NCBI GenBank assembly: GCA_022708005.1
Contig: JAKIZN010000107.1
Span: forward strand, 1 to 6,239
Direction: 5' to 3'
DNA length: 6,239 nt
Source: Bacteroidota bacterium
GTDB lineage: Bacteria > Bacteroidota > Ignavibacteria > Kapaibacteriales > UBA2268
The translations under genes were made by a program, and so were the position numbers. Positions 1 to 6,239 of this stretch are shown here, piece after piece. Position 1 is the first letter of the stretch. The number at the start of each line of letters is the position of its first letter. Under the pieces are notes generated by a model. The model made no database searches. It was not told the origin of the DNA and saw only the letters and a program-made list of their open reading frames with translations.

Positions 1-692
1 TCTTTCTGCATTAAATTCATTTCGGCAAGCAGTCGCAGCGCGGCAACAGATGAATGCTCGCCGCTATCGATTAAATTAACACCGGGCATTACCTCCGAAA
101 TCAATCTCGATAAAAGCGGATAGTGAGTGCAACCAAGCACGATTGTATCTGTATTAGCACTCTTTAGTTTTGACAAATACTCTTCTGCAGCTAATTTCGC
201 AATTTGATGCTCTATTAACCCTTCTTCTACAATGGGGACAAACAGCGGGCACGCCTGCGAAATGACTTGAACTTGCTCAGCTCCGGGCAATTCTAAAATT
301 CCTTTTGTATATGCACCGCTATTAACTGTTGCAACAGTGCCGATTACCCCAATTTTCCCATTCAGCGAAGTTCTTAATGCGGCTTGAGCGGCGTGCTGTA
401 TCATACCAATGACGGGCACTTCGCCCGCAAGGTTACGGACTGCATCAAGAGCAACTGCCGATACGGTATTGCAGGCGACAACAATCATTTTTACATTTTT
501 TTCTAATAGAAATTGGGCACATTGCCTCGCGTATTCTATAACGATATTTTCCGATTTATTGCCATAAGGAACGCGAGCAGTGTCGCCAAGATAAATATAA
601 TTTTCGTAAGGCAAAAAACGTATCATCTGCCTAAGCACAGTCAGACCGCCTATACCTGAATCAAAAACGCCTATTGGGCTGTTTACGTCCAT
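1..692 (-). CDS. murI: Glutamate racemase, C-terminus cut off by window edge
   Basis: MurI interconverts L- and D-glutamate without a cofactor in the cytoplasm, supplying D-Glu for the peptidoglycan stem peptide. The reading frame opens with ATG at 690-692 and stays open to the left edge, giving 230 residues. The family is usually about 260-275 residues, so some 30-45 C-terminal residues are missing. Visible hallmarks: the N-terminal FDSGIGGLTV motif (residues 10-19) with the substrate-binding Asp-Ser, GDTARVPYG (36-44), the first catalytic cysteine in ACNTVSA (Cys74), and the second catalytic cysteine in GCTHYP (Cys188, followed by His190). Both cysteines of the two-base mechanism are intact, so the enzyme should be active. 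The start is fixed because the conserved first strand (PIGVFDSG) begins only five residues after this Met. The gene is divergent from the GWxTD gene. No purine-rich Shine-Dalgarno sequence precedes it, only an A-rich stretch. Confidence 0.96.
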   Translation of the reverse strand, partial: MDVNSPIGVFDSGIGGLTVLRQMIRFLPYENYIYLGDTARVPYGNKSENIVIEYARQCAQFLLEKNVKMIVVACNTVSAVALDAVRNLAGEVPVIGMIQHAAQAALRTSLNGKIGVIGTVATVNSGAYTKGILELPGAEQVQVISQACPLFVPIVEEGLIEHQIAKLAAEEYLSKLKSANTDTIVLGCTHYPLLSRLISEVMPGVNLIDSGEHSSVAALRLLAEMNLMQK

Positions 693-702
693 TTTCTTAA
701 TT

Positions 703-736
703 CAAAATGTAAAAAAAAGTTACTCTAAATTACAAA
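703..736 (-). promoter_or_regulatory. Candidate Bacteroidota-type promoter for murI
   Basis: Read on the minus strand, TTTG (736-733) is followed after 21 bp by TACATTTTG (711-703), which ends 10 nt before the murI ATG. This resembles the Bacteroidota housekeeping promoter (a -33 TTTG and a -7 TAnnTTTG), but with three rather than two bases between TA and TTTG. If used, the 5' leader would be only a few nucleotides. The surrounding run of A/T makes chance matches likely; support comes mainly from the same arrangement before the other two transcription units. Confidence 0.35.
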
Positions 737-836
737 AAAAATAGAATTGATGTGCTATTATTTATGGAGCGAACGAAAATAATTTACCGCTGATTAGACT
801 ATGCAAATACATAATTTCAAATATTTTTTTAATAAA

Positions 837-868
837 ATTGTCATTTAAATAATGAATAAATAATTTTG
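837..868 (+). promoter_or_regulatory. Candidate Bacteroidota-type promoter for the GWxTD gene
   Basis: ATTG at 837-840 is followed after a 20-bp spacer by TAATTTTG at 861-868, an exact match to the Bacteroidota -7 consensus TAnnTTTG. It ends 13 nt before the ATG at 882. Transcription would start very close to the initiation codon, leaving no room for a normal ribosome-binding site. This is the best of the three promoter candidates in the window. The remainder of the 693-881 intergenic region is AT-rich, with no convincing small gene, RNA or hairpin. Confidence 0.5.
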
Positions 869-881
869 CTTTGGCATCAAT

Positions 882-2177
882 ATGAAATATACTAAGTTTC
901 TGCTTGCTTTGCTTTTGGCTTTAATGGCTGTTCCGTCCCAATCGCAAGATATATCATATACGTCTGGCAGCGAGGCATTCTTTTTTGACGCGGTAGTTTT
1001 TAGAGGCAGCAGGGATTCCGCGAGAATAGACTGCTATTTCGTTATTCCATATCAATCATTAAATTTCGCAAAATCTGGCGAATATTATGTCGCAAAAGTC
1101 AGTGCGAATATTTCCGTTTTTGATTCAATCGGCAATAAAATAACAAGCTATAGCTATGAAAAATCTTTGATAGAAGAAGACTACTTTGTAACGCAAGGCG
1201 GAACAGCTAAATTTGACGCCAAGCAAATCATGATTAAATTATCGCCCGGCAGCTATCAAATCAAAGCATCTATTTTAGATGAGACCTCGAAAGCAGAGTA
1301 TTCGCAATCAAAAAATGTGAATGTTATTGATTTTTATAGCTTTCCGAATGCGTTGAGCGGCTTGCTGATTGTGAGTGCGATTGAGGAAATCGACGGTAAG
1401 TTTAAAATTACTCCGCATATATCCGATAATATTGGTAATATTAAAGGCGACTTCTTTGCTTTTTTTGAATATTACAGCCGCGAACCGAGCCAAGAAGCTG
1501 ATTTTTTGTATCAAATTTTCGATGGAGATAACCTAATAAGTCAAGGCAAGCGAACTAGAAAAACTGCACAGTACGGAGCGAATCGGTTTTTTATCAAGGT
1601 AAGCAAGCCCAATAAACTTTCGCAGGGCGGATATGTCCTTAGGATTTTAGCTCTCAAGCCTTCTGACAGCGAAGATTACGAAATCGAAGATATATTGGCT
1701 GTTTCGCAGCGTTCTATAAAATCTATTACTCGGATGGGCGGGCTGGTGCTGACAGATTTGAATAAATCTATCAAGCAACTTAGATATGTGGCTACCCAAA
1801 GCGAGATAGAATATATACAATTAGGCATATCCGACGACGAAAAAATGACCCGATTTGAAGCATTTTGGAAAAATCTGGATCCCACACCCGCGACCGATAG
1901 GAACGAAGCTTTTGATGAATATTATAGAAGAATTTACGTTGCCAACAAAAATTTTAAGTCTTATTCAGAAGGCTGGATGACCGACAAAGGAATGATATTT
2001 ATTATTTTTGGTCAACCTATAGACGCGGAGCGTTCAAATCAATATGGCGACGGCAGAGTATACGAAAAGTGGACGTATGGAAATAATCGTGAGTTCATAT
2101 TCGTGGATAACTCTGGGTTTGGGGATTTTAGACTGCTGAGACCTGCGGCAATTACCGAAAAGTTTAAATATGAATAA
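882..2177 (+). CDS. Secreted GWxTD domain-containing protein
   Basis: A 431-residue protein with an N-terminal signal peptide: Lys near the start, a Leu/Ala-rich core at about residues 6-17, and probable cleavage in the SQSQD region around 20-23. There is no lipobox cysteine, so it should be a soluble exported protein rather than a lipoprotein. The middle (about 30-260) looks like beta-rich, probably Ig-like, extracellular domains. The C-terminal part (about 290-425) is the GWxTD domain. The signature Gly364-Trp365-Met-Thr367-Asp368 is followed by a strand ending in FGQP, then YEKWTYG and a FIFVDNSGFGDFRL segment, the usual order in this family. GWxTD proteins occur widely in Bacteroidota, Ignavibacteria and Acidobacteria; their biochemical role is unknown to me. 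The gene has its own promoter candidate and is followed by a 124-bp gap, so it is probably monocistronic. The start is supported by the signal peptide beginning right at this Met. Confidence 0.9.
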   Translation: MKYTKFLLALLLALMAVPSQSQDISYTSGSEAFFFDAVVFRGSRDSARIDCYFVIPYQSLNFAKSGEYYVAKVSANISVFDSIGNKITSYSYEKSLIEEDYFVTQGGTAKFDAKQIMIKLSPGSYQIKASILDETSKAEYSQSKNVNVIDFYSFPNALSGLLIVSAIEEIDGKFKITPHISDNIGNIKGDFFAFFEYYSREPSQEADFLYQIFDGDNLISQGKRTRKTAQYGANRFFIKVSKPNKLSQGGYVLRILALKPSDSEDYEIEDILAVSQRSIKSITRMGGLVLTDLNKSIKQLRYVATQSEIEYIQLGISDDEKMTRFEAFWKNLDPTPATDRNEAFDEYYRRIYVANKNFKSYSEGWMTDKGMIFIIFGQPIDAERSNQYGDGRVYEKWTYGNNREFIFVDNSGFGDFRLLRPAAITEKFKYE

Positions 2178-2223
2178 ACTAATTGCCGCGAGAGCCATTG
2201 GCATAGATGCAATAATTTCGCCC

Positions 2224-2235
2224 ATTATCGATAAT
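2224..2235. repeat. 12-bp perfect palindrome in the intergenic gap
   Basis: ATTATCGATAAT reads identically on both strands. It lies between the GWxTD stop and the downstream operon, about 20 bp upstream of that operon's candidate -33 element, a position compatible with a small operator. It is AT-rich, has no U-tract after it and lacks a loop, so it is not an intrinsic terminator. It may be chance. Confidence 0.2.
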
Positions 2236-2255
2236 AAATCATAATTTCACAAACT

Positions 2256-2290
2256 TTTGTTAAATTGCACTTTCGTTTATTTATATTTTG
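2256..2290 (+). promoter_or_regulatory. Candidate Bacteroidota-type promoter for the SDR-acylase operon
   Basis: TTTG at 2256-2259, a 22-bp spacer, and TATATTTTG at 2282-2290, ending 11 nt before the GTG at 2302. The -7-like element has three bases between TA and TTTG, as in the murI candidate. The 124-bp gap after the GWxTD stop also makes a separate promoter here reasonable. A weak GGGA at 2290-2293 could serve as a poor Shine-Dalgarno, but the probable transcription start lies downstream of it. Confidence 0.35.
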
Positions 2291-2301
2291 GGAAAAGTGC
2301 G

Positions 2302-3288
2302 GTGAAAGCATTAGTAACGGGCGCAACTGGATTTGTCGGCAGCCATGTTGCCGATAAATTGCTCGAAAAAGGCTATGAAGTGAGGTGCATAGCTCGCAAG
2401 TCAAGCAACCTTCGCTGGTTAGAAAATAAGAATATTGAAATTGTAACTGCGAGTTTAGATGATAAATCTTCATTAGAAAAAGCAGTCGAAGGCGTTGATT
2501 ATGTCTATCATATAGCTGGACTTACATTTGCAAGAAATTATGAAGAATTTTTAAAAGGGAATAGGGACGCTACAAAAAATTTGCTCGAAGTTGTGCATAA
2601 AAAAGCTCCGAATATCAAAAGATTTCTGTTCGTTAGCAGCCAAACCGTAGTAGGACCATCGAAATCGTTAGATAACCCAATTGACGAAACTACCCCGCGA
2701 AATCCAATAACTTCATACGGCAAAAGCAAAAAAGCAGCAGAAGACGAAGTGCTTAATTATCAAGGCAAATTGCCATTTACGATAGTTCGCGCTCCCGCTG
2801 TTTATGGACCGCGGGATACAGCAATATTTGATATATTTAGAGCGGCAAAAGCTGGAATTGGAACTATGGTGGGCTTTAATAAAAAATATATCAGCTTAAT
2901 CCACTCAGACGATTTATCGCGAGGAATTATCCAAGCTACAGAGTCCGAAAAAGCCATAAACCAAATTTATTTTATATCGAGCGAAGAGTTTTACAACTGG
3001 AAGCAACTTATAGATGTAATTGCAAAAACAATGGATAAAAAGTTTATTTTGAAAATTAGGTTGCCGCATTGGCTTGTGCTGTCGGTTGCTGCTTTGTCCG
3101 AATTTTTCGGGAAATTTTCAAAAAAGCCACCTGTTTTTAACTATGAAAAAGGTATAGATTTTATTCAAGATTATTGGACTTGCTCCACGCAAAAAGCGGT
3201 GGAAGAGTTAGGATATAAGCAAATGATGTCGTTAGAAGCGGGAATGAAAAATACAGTGGAATGGTACAAAGCTAACAAATGGTTATGA
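2302..3288 (+). CDS. NAD(P)-dependent epimerase/dehydratase family protein (extended SDR)
   Basis: A 328-residue cytosolic oxidoreductase of the extended short-chain dehydrogenase family. It begins at GTG 2302, directly before the first Rossmann strand. The frame extends to a TTG at 2257, but that adds 15 residues with no counterpart before the conserved KALVTGATG. Seen: GATGFVG nucleotide-binding loop (residues 7-13), Arg32-Lys33 at the end of strand 2 (suggesting NADP(H), by analogy with dihydroflavonol-reductase-like SDRs), YHIAG (69-73), Ser112/Ser113 in VSSQTVVG, catalytic Tyr139-x3-Lys143, and the APAVYGPR motif (164-171). A hydrophobic LPHWLVLSVAA segment lies near 254-264. The catalytic set is complete. 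The pattern resembles the DFR / 3-beta-HSD / HpnA-like branch, which acts on varied sugars, sterol-like or polyphenol substrates; the substrate here is not determinable. It is the first gene of a likely operon, overlapping the next gene by 4 bp. Confidence 0.88.
   Translation: MKALVTGATGFVGSHVADKLLEKGYEVRCIARKSSNLRWLENKNIEIVTASLDDKSSLEKAVEGVDYVYHIAGLTFARNYEEFLKGNRDATKNLLEVVHKKAPNIKRFLFVSSQTVVGPSKSLDNPIDETTPRNPITSYGKSKKAAEDEVLNYQGKLPFTIVRAPAVYGPRDTAIFDIFRAAKAGIGTMVGFNKKYISLIHSDDLSRGIIQATESEKAINQIYFISSEEFYNWKQLIDVIAKTMDKKFILKIRLPHWLVLSVAALSEFFGKFSKKPPVFNYEKGIDFIQDYWTCSTQKAVEELGYKQMMSLEAGMKNTVEWYKANKWL
3285..3288 (+). promoter_or_regulatory. ATGA stop-start overlap between SDR and acylase genes
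   Basis: ATG (3285-3287) of the acylase overlaps TGA (3286-3288) of the SDR gene, a typical translational-coupling junction. A second in-frame ATG at 3279 is possible, adding two residues (Met-Val). No Shine-Dalgarno sequence precedes either, which favours initiation by terminating ribosomes at the ATGA. Confidence 0.7.
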
Positions 3289-5804
3289 GATTCCCCATAA
3301 AAATAATAATATTCACAATTTGTGTTGTCGCTATAGCGATTGCTTCACTTTTATTTGTCATTAATATAAAAAATATATCCATAACGGACGAAAAGTTACG
3401 TTTTGGTTCAGTGGACTTGATGGACACTGCAAAAATATGTATAAATAGAAATGGATTTCCACACATAACGGCGAATAATGAGAATGATTTATTTTTTGCA
3501 GTTGGCTATCTGCATGCAAAAGAACGGCTTTGGCAGATGGATATTAGCCGCCGAGCAGGTCGCGGAGAGCTATCCGAGATTTTTGGCAAAGAAGCATTAA
3601 ATTATGATATGTTCCTTCGCGCTCTGAATTTATCTTCGACTGTCGCAGAAACAAAAGACGTGCTTAGTAAAAAGTCATTGGCAATATTGGAAGCATATAC
3701 GAAAGGCATAAATTTTTATATAAAAAGCAATAAGAATAAGTTGAGTTTTGAGTTCGGTGCATTGGACTATTTCCCGCAAGAATGGAGAGTAGAAGATTGC
3801 TTGATAATAAACAAAATGATGGCTTTCGAGCTAAGCTTTGGCTTTTACTACGACATAACATTTGGCGAAATTGCGGCTTCAATCGGCAAAGAAAGAGCTA
3901 AGCTATTTGTGCCGGGCTATCCAGATGAATCGCCTTTTGTGCTGGACGATGCGGTAAAAGTCAGGGATTACAAAATCAAAGAAATAGATACAAGTAAAGT
4001 AGATTCAATCGATTACGCGGCATATAAGGATTACTCAATTGAGTTTAACGGCTTTTCGGACTATATCCATTCTTTGCGAAAATTTCTCAGCGTTGATGGC
4101 TCGTCTATCGGGAGCAACTGCTGGGCAAGGCGTAAGACCGCTAATCCGTCATCGCCAGCTATATTAGCTAACGATCCGCATTTGTCGCTTGGGCTACCCG
4201 CAAGGTGGATACCTATGCACATAACAAGCCCAGAAATTAATGCTATTGGGTTTATGTTGCCCGGACTGCCTTTGATTATTAGCGGTAGGAACGACAACAT
4301 AGCGTGGGGAATTACAAATTTAATGCTCGATGATTGCGACTATTTTATTGAAAAAATAGATAATTCGGGAAAATATTATTTTAATCAAGATTCATCAAAA
4401 AGAGAAATAAATTTCGTAATCGATACAATCAAAATCAAAAATAGTAGCCCGCATATTTATTATAAGAGATTTACAGAGCGCGGGCAAATCATATCTGATG
4501 CTCATATTTTTAATAGCAATTTAAAAGATATGAGCAAAAAGCAAGCAGATGCCTATTTGAAAAAAAATGCTTTAACATATCGCTGGATAGGCAACTCTGC
4601 GAATGATGATATTTTGTCTATGTATAAAATAGGCATAGCAAGAAATTGGAGCGAATTCACCAATGCAACAGATTCTTGGTCTGCGCCTGCCCTCAATTTT
4701 ACTTATGCAGATAAAAAGGGGAATATAGGAATTGCGCCAAGCGGATATGTGCCGATTCGCGATGTCAATTGCGAGCCAAATTTTCCTAATAATGCTTATG
4801 AAAAGCATACGGGGTGGATGTCAATTGCGAAGTCTGGAGTTTTTCCTAAAATATTTAATCCGAGCAAAGATTTTGTTGCGTCTGCAAACAACAAGACGGG
4901 GGGCGGAGTGCAGCAATATCTCACAGCGTATTGGGAAGTGCCTTCACGTGCAGAGCGAATAGAAGAGCTGATTATGGCGCCGGAAGAATATACCGTTCGC
5001 GATGCGCAATATATGCAAAATGACTATCTATCGCTGTATGCAAAGAAAATATTTACATATATTATTCCGACCATTGATAAGCATATCCATTTGCTAAATA
5101 AAGAAGAAAAAGAAGCATACACTTTGCTAAAAAATTGGGACTTTGTGCTTACTCAAAATTCAGTTGCGGCATCAATATATAGCGTATTTATCGGCGCATA
5201 CTTATACAATACATTTCATGATGAATTAGGCAGTGGCTATTACTACAAATATTTGCTGATGTCCAATTTAGCGCTTAGAAAGTTAATGGAAATTTCTGCC
5301 AACGCAGACCACAAGCTATTCGACGATGTATCGACGGAAAGCCGCGAGAGACGCAATTATATAATATTCAAGAGCTTTAAAGAAGCTATAAAAAAATGCA
5401 AAGACTTGTTTCAAACGGCAGATATGAAAACTTGGAGATGGGGACAAATTCATCAGCTTACGTTAAAACACAGATTCTCGGAAAGTAATTTTATGAGGAA
5501 AATGGTTACTGTAGGTCCGTTTGAGGTTGGGGGCAATAGTACCACTATAAACAACACGGAATATAGAATATCTGAGTCTTACGAGATGATAGTTGGCGCT
5601 TCGATGCGATTTATTGCTGATATGGGCGATAGCTTTGTATATATTAGTATGCCGGGCGGCGTATCGGGCGATCCGCTGAGCTCGAGCTATTCTAATTTGG
5701 TGCAAATTTGGCTGAACGGAGGCTATCTGAAAATTCCATTCTCAAAATTGCCCAAAGATGATTTCGAGAAAATTTTAACATTAGAGCCAAAGCTATCTGA
5801 ATAA
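3285..5804 (+). CDS. Penicillin acylase family protein (Ntn-hydrolase, peptidase family S45)
   Basis: A full-length 839-residue precursor of the S45 acylases, which cleave amide bonds between an acyl group and an amine (beta-lactams, acyl-homoserine lactones, N-acyl amino acids). Members self-cleave into alpha and beta chains. A hydrophobic segment at about residues 5-26 should export or anchor it, so it acts outside the inner membrane. Alpha-chain hallmarks: NGFPHITA (56-63), GYLHAKERLWQMD (74-86) and RRAGRGELSEIFG (89-101). The autocleavage site is Gly276|Ser277 in GSNCW, with Ser277 as the new N-terminal nucleophile. Beta-chain hallmarks: NDPHL (296-300), GRNDNIAWGITN (334-345), DDCDYFIEK (349-357), APALNFTYAD with Asn471 as probable oxyanion-hole residue, GGNSTTINN (749-757), GASMRFIAD (771-779) and SGDPLSSSY (794-802). 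All expected regions are present, so it should mature and be active. The sequence does not reveal the substrate. Operon context with an SDR and a membrane protein suggests a metabolic or envelope role rather than antibiotic resistance. Confidence 0.93.
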   Translation: MRFPIKIIIFTICVVAIAIASLLFVINIKNISITDEKLRFGSVDLMDTAKICINRNGFPHITANNENDLFFAVGYLHAKERLWQMDISRRAGRGELSEIFGKEALNYDMFLRALNLSSTVAETKDVLSKKSLAILEAYTKGINFYIKSNKNKLSFEFGALDYFPQEWRVEDCLIINKMMAFELSFGFYYDITFGEIAASIGKERAKLFVPGYPDESPFVLDDAVKVRDYKIKEIDTSKVDSIDYAAYKDYSIEFNGFSDYIHSLRKFLSVDGSSIGSNCWARRKTANPSSPAILANDPHLSLGLPARWIPMHITSPEINAIGFMLPGLPLIISGRNDNIAWGITNLMLDDCDYFIEKIDNSGKYYFNQDSSKREINFVIDTIKIKNSSPHIYYKRFTERGQIISDAHIFNSNLKDMSKKQADAYLKKNALTYRWIGNSANDDILSMYKIGIARNWSEFTNATDSWSAPALNFTYADKKGNIGIAPSGYVPIRDVNCEPNFPNNAYEKHTGWMSIAKSGVFPKIFNPSKDFVASANNKTGGGVQQYLTAYWEVPSRAERIEELIMAPEEYTVRDAQYMQNDYLSLYAKKIFTYIIPTIDKHIHLLNKEEKEAYTLLKNWDFVLTQNSVAASIYSVFIGAYLYNTFHDELGSGYYYKYLLMSNLALRKLMEISANADHKLFDDVSTESRERRNYIIFKSFKEAIKKCKDLFQTADMKTWRWGQIHQLTLKHRFSESNFMRKMVTVGPFEVGGNSTTINNTEYRISESYEMIVGASMRFIADMGDSFVYISMPGGVSGDPLSSSYSNLVQIWLNGGYLKIPFSKLPKDDFEKILTLEPKLSE

Positions 5805-5806
5805 TG
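5802..5806 (+). promoter_or_regulatory. TAATG stop-start junction between acylase and membrane-protein genes
   Basis: The acylase stop TAA (5802-5804) shares its last base with the ATG (5804-5806) of the next gene. There is no room for a promoter and no Shine-Dalgarno motif is visible, so the downstream gene is probably translated by reinitiation from the same transcript. Confidence 0.65.
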
Positions 5807-6239
5807 AAAAAGCAATACATATATATCGCTTATATAACTTTGCTGTTAGCAGCAGTGCTTTTTTTAAGGTTCAATAGGCAGGATTTGCTTATAAGTGGAA
5901 TTATCGGCGAGATAGGCGGCGACCACCACCAATATTACAAAATGGTAGATTTCTTTCGCGGCGAAGCCCAATTCCACGACATTGATTTGCCATTTAGCAC
6001 AAGGCTGATAACTCCGCTAATAGCTTCGATAATGCCTTTTGAAAGTGGCTTTTCGCTTAATCTAACGAACGCTTTGTTCCTGTGGGTTGGATTTGTCTTA
6101 TCCTTATATGCCTTGAATAAGTTCAGCTTGGAAGATAAATATAAATTTTGCACTGTTGCAATTCATATACTATGCTTTCCAGTGTTTTATTACAGCGTTA
6201 TAGGATTTATTGACGCATCGCTTGTTGGCTGGATGATGA
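5804..6239 (+). CDS. Polytopic membrane protein, possibly GT-C-like, cut by right edge
   Basis: 145 residues are visible before the window ends; the rest is missing. The start ATG at 5804 overlaps the acylase stop by one base, and a transmembrane helix follows at once (about residues 5-22). A presumably extracytoplasmic loop carries Gly38-Gly39-Asp40-His41-His42-Gln-Tyr44-Tyr45 and later STRLITPLIASIMP (65-78). Further hydrophobic helices lie at about 86-104 and 114-136, and the last ends at Asp137 (FIDASLVGWM). The order helix, D-x3-YY loop, R-x2-TP, helix, helix, (I)D resembles uncharacterised bacterial membrane proteins related to GT-C glycosyltransferases or DUF2029-type proteins, where an Asp in the first large loop is often functional. 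That resemblance is from memory of the pattern only. It could equally be an unrelated multi-pass protein. It is probably the third gene of the SDR-acylase operon. Confidence 0.8.
   Translation, partial: MKKQYIYIAYITLLLAAVLFLRFNRQDLLISGIIGEIGGDHHQYYKMVDFFRGEAQFHDIDLPFSTRLITPLIASIMPFESGFSLNLTNALFLWVGFVLSLYALNKFSLEDKYKFCTVAIHILCFPVFYYSVIGFIDASLVGWMM

Noticed and set aside
749..848. Tiny ATG frames of 10-15 codons in the murI-GWxTD intergenic region.
   Set aside because: They are the size expected by chance in AT-rich sequence and lack ribosome-binding or conserved features.
1676..1885. Minus-strand open frames beneath the GWxTD, SDR and acylase genes (for example 1676-1885, 2034-2225, 4061-4300, 4572-4808, 5463-5705, 5935-6153).
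   Set aside because: All are antisense to real genes, are short, show no domain features and have no start context or operon logic.
2170..2244. A 24-codon frame starting at the ATG that overlaps the GWxTD stop codon (ATGAATAA), encoding MNKLIAARAIGIDAII and a short tail.
   Set aside because: The overlap resembles translational coupling, but the peptide is very short, matches nothing I recognise and has no supporting conservation. It could be chance.
2178..2255. Possible intrinsic terminator after the GWxTD gene.
   Set aside because: Only very short inverted repeats and one loopless AT-rich palindrome are present, without a GC-rich stem followed by a T tract.
2257..2301. TTG-initiated extension of the SDR gene.
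   Set aside because: The added residues precede the conserved first beta strand, are not family-like, and coincide with the candidate promoter. GTG at 2302 is the better start.
4090..4200. Reading the acylase as a beta-lactam resistance determinant.
   Set aside because: The family name is historical. Substrates vary widely, and nothing in the sequence or context indicates beta-lactam activity.
4732..4962. A 76-codon plus-strand frame inside the acylase gene.
   Set aside because: It lies wholly within a well-supported acylase frame that is conserved in that stretch, so it is a frame shadow.

Overview
The window is AT-rich, bacterial and densely coded. It holds five genes: one cut by the left edge, three complete and one cut by the right edge. 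The best guess for the host is an FCB-group bacterium (Bacteroidota / Ignavibacteria / Kapabacteria type). This rests on a GWxTD-domain secreted protein, a lineage-restricted family, on the lack of Shine-Dalgarno sequences, and on Bacteroidota-type promoter motifs (TTTG, about 20-22 bp, TA(n)nnTTTG) before each of the three transcription units. The lineage is an inference.

Layout. Positions 1-692 (minus strand) carry most of murI, glutamate racemase, which supplies D-glutamate for peptidoglycan; its C-terminus lies beyond the left edge. Positions 693-881 are a divergent promoter region of about 190 bp with no supportable gene. Positions 882-2177 (plus) encode a secreted GWxTD-domain protein of unknown function. 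A 124-bp gap (2178-2301) follows and contains a candidate promoter. From 2302 three plus-strand genes run with no gaps: an extended SDR (NAD(P)-dependent epimerase/dehydratase family, GTG start at 2302), a penicillin-acylase-family Ntn-hydrolase (ATGA overlap at 3285-3288) and a polytopic membrane protein (TAATG junction at 5802-5806) that runs off the right edge.

The overlapping junctions argue that the last three genes form one operon: a cytosolic small-molecule oxidoreductase, an exported or membrane-anchored amidase/acylase and an integral membrane protein. The shared substrate cannot be read from the sequence. No mobile element, CRISPR array, RNA gene or clear intrinsic terminator was seen. 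The region looks like ordinary chromosomal core and lineage-specific content rather than a transferred island. The points most worth checking are the promoter/near-leaderless start pattern and the uncharacterised SDR-acylase-membrane protein operon.
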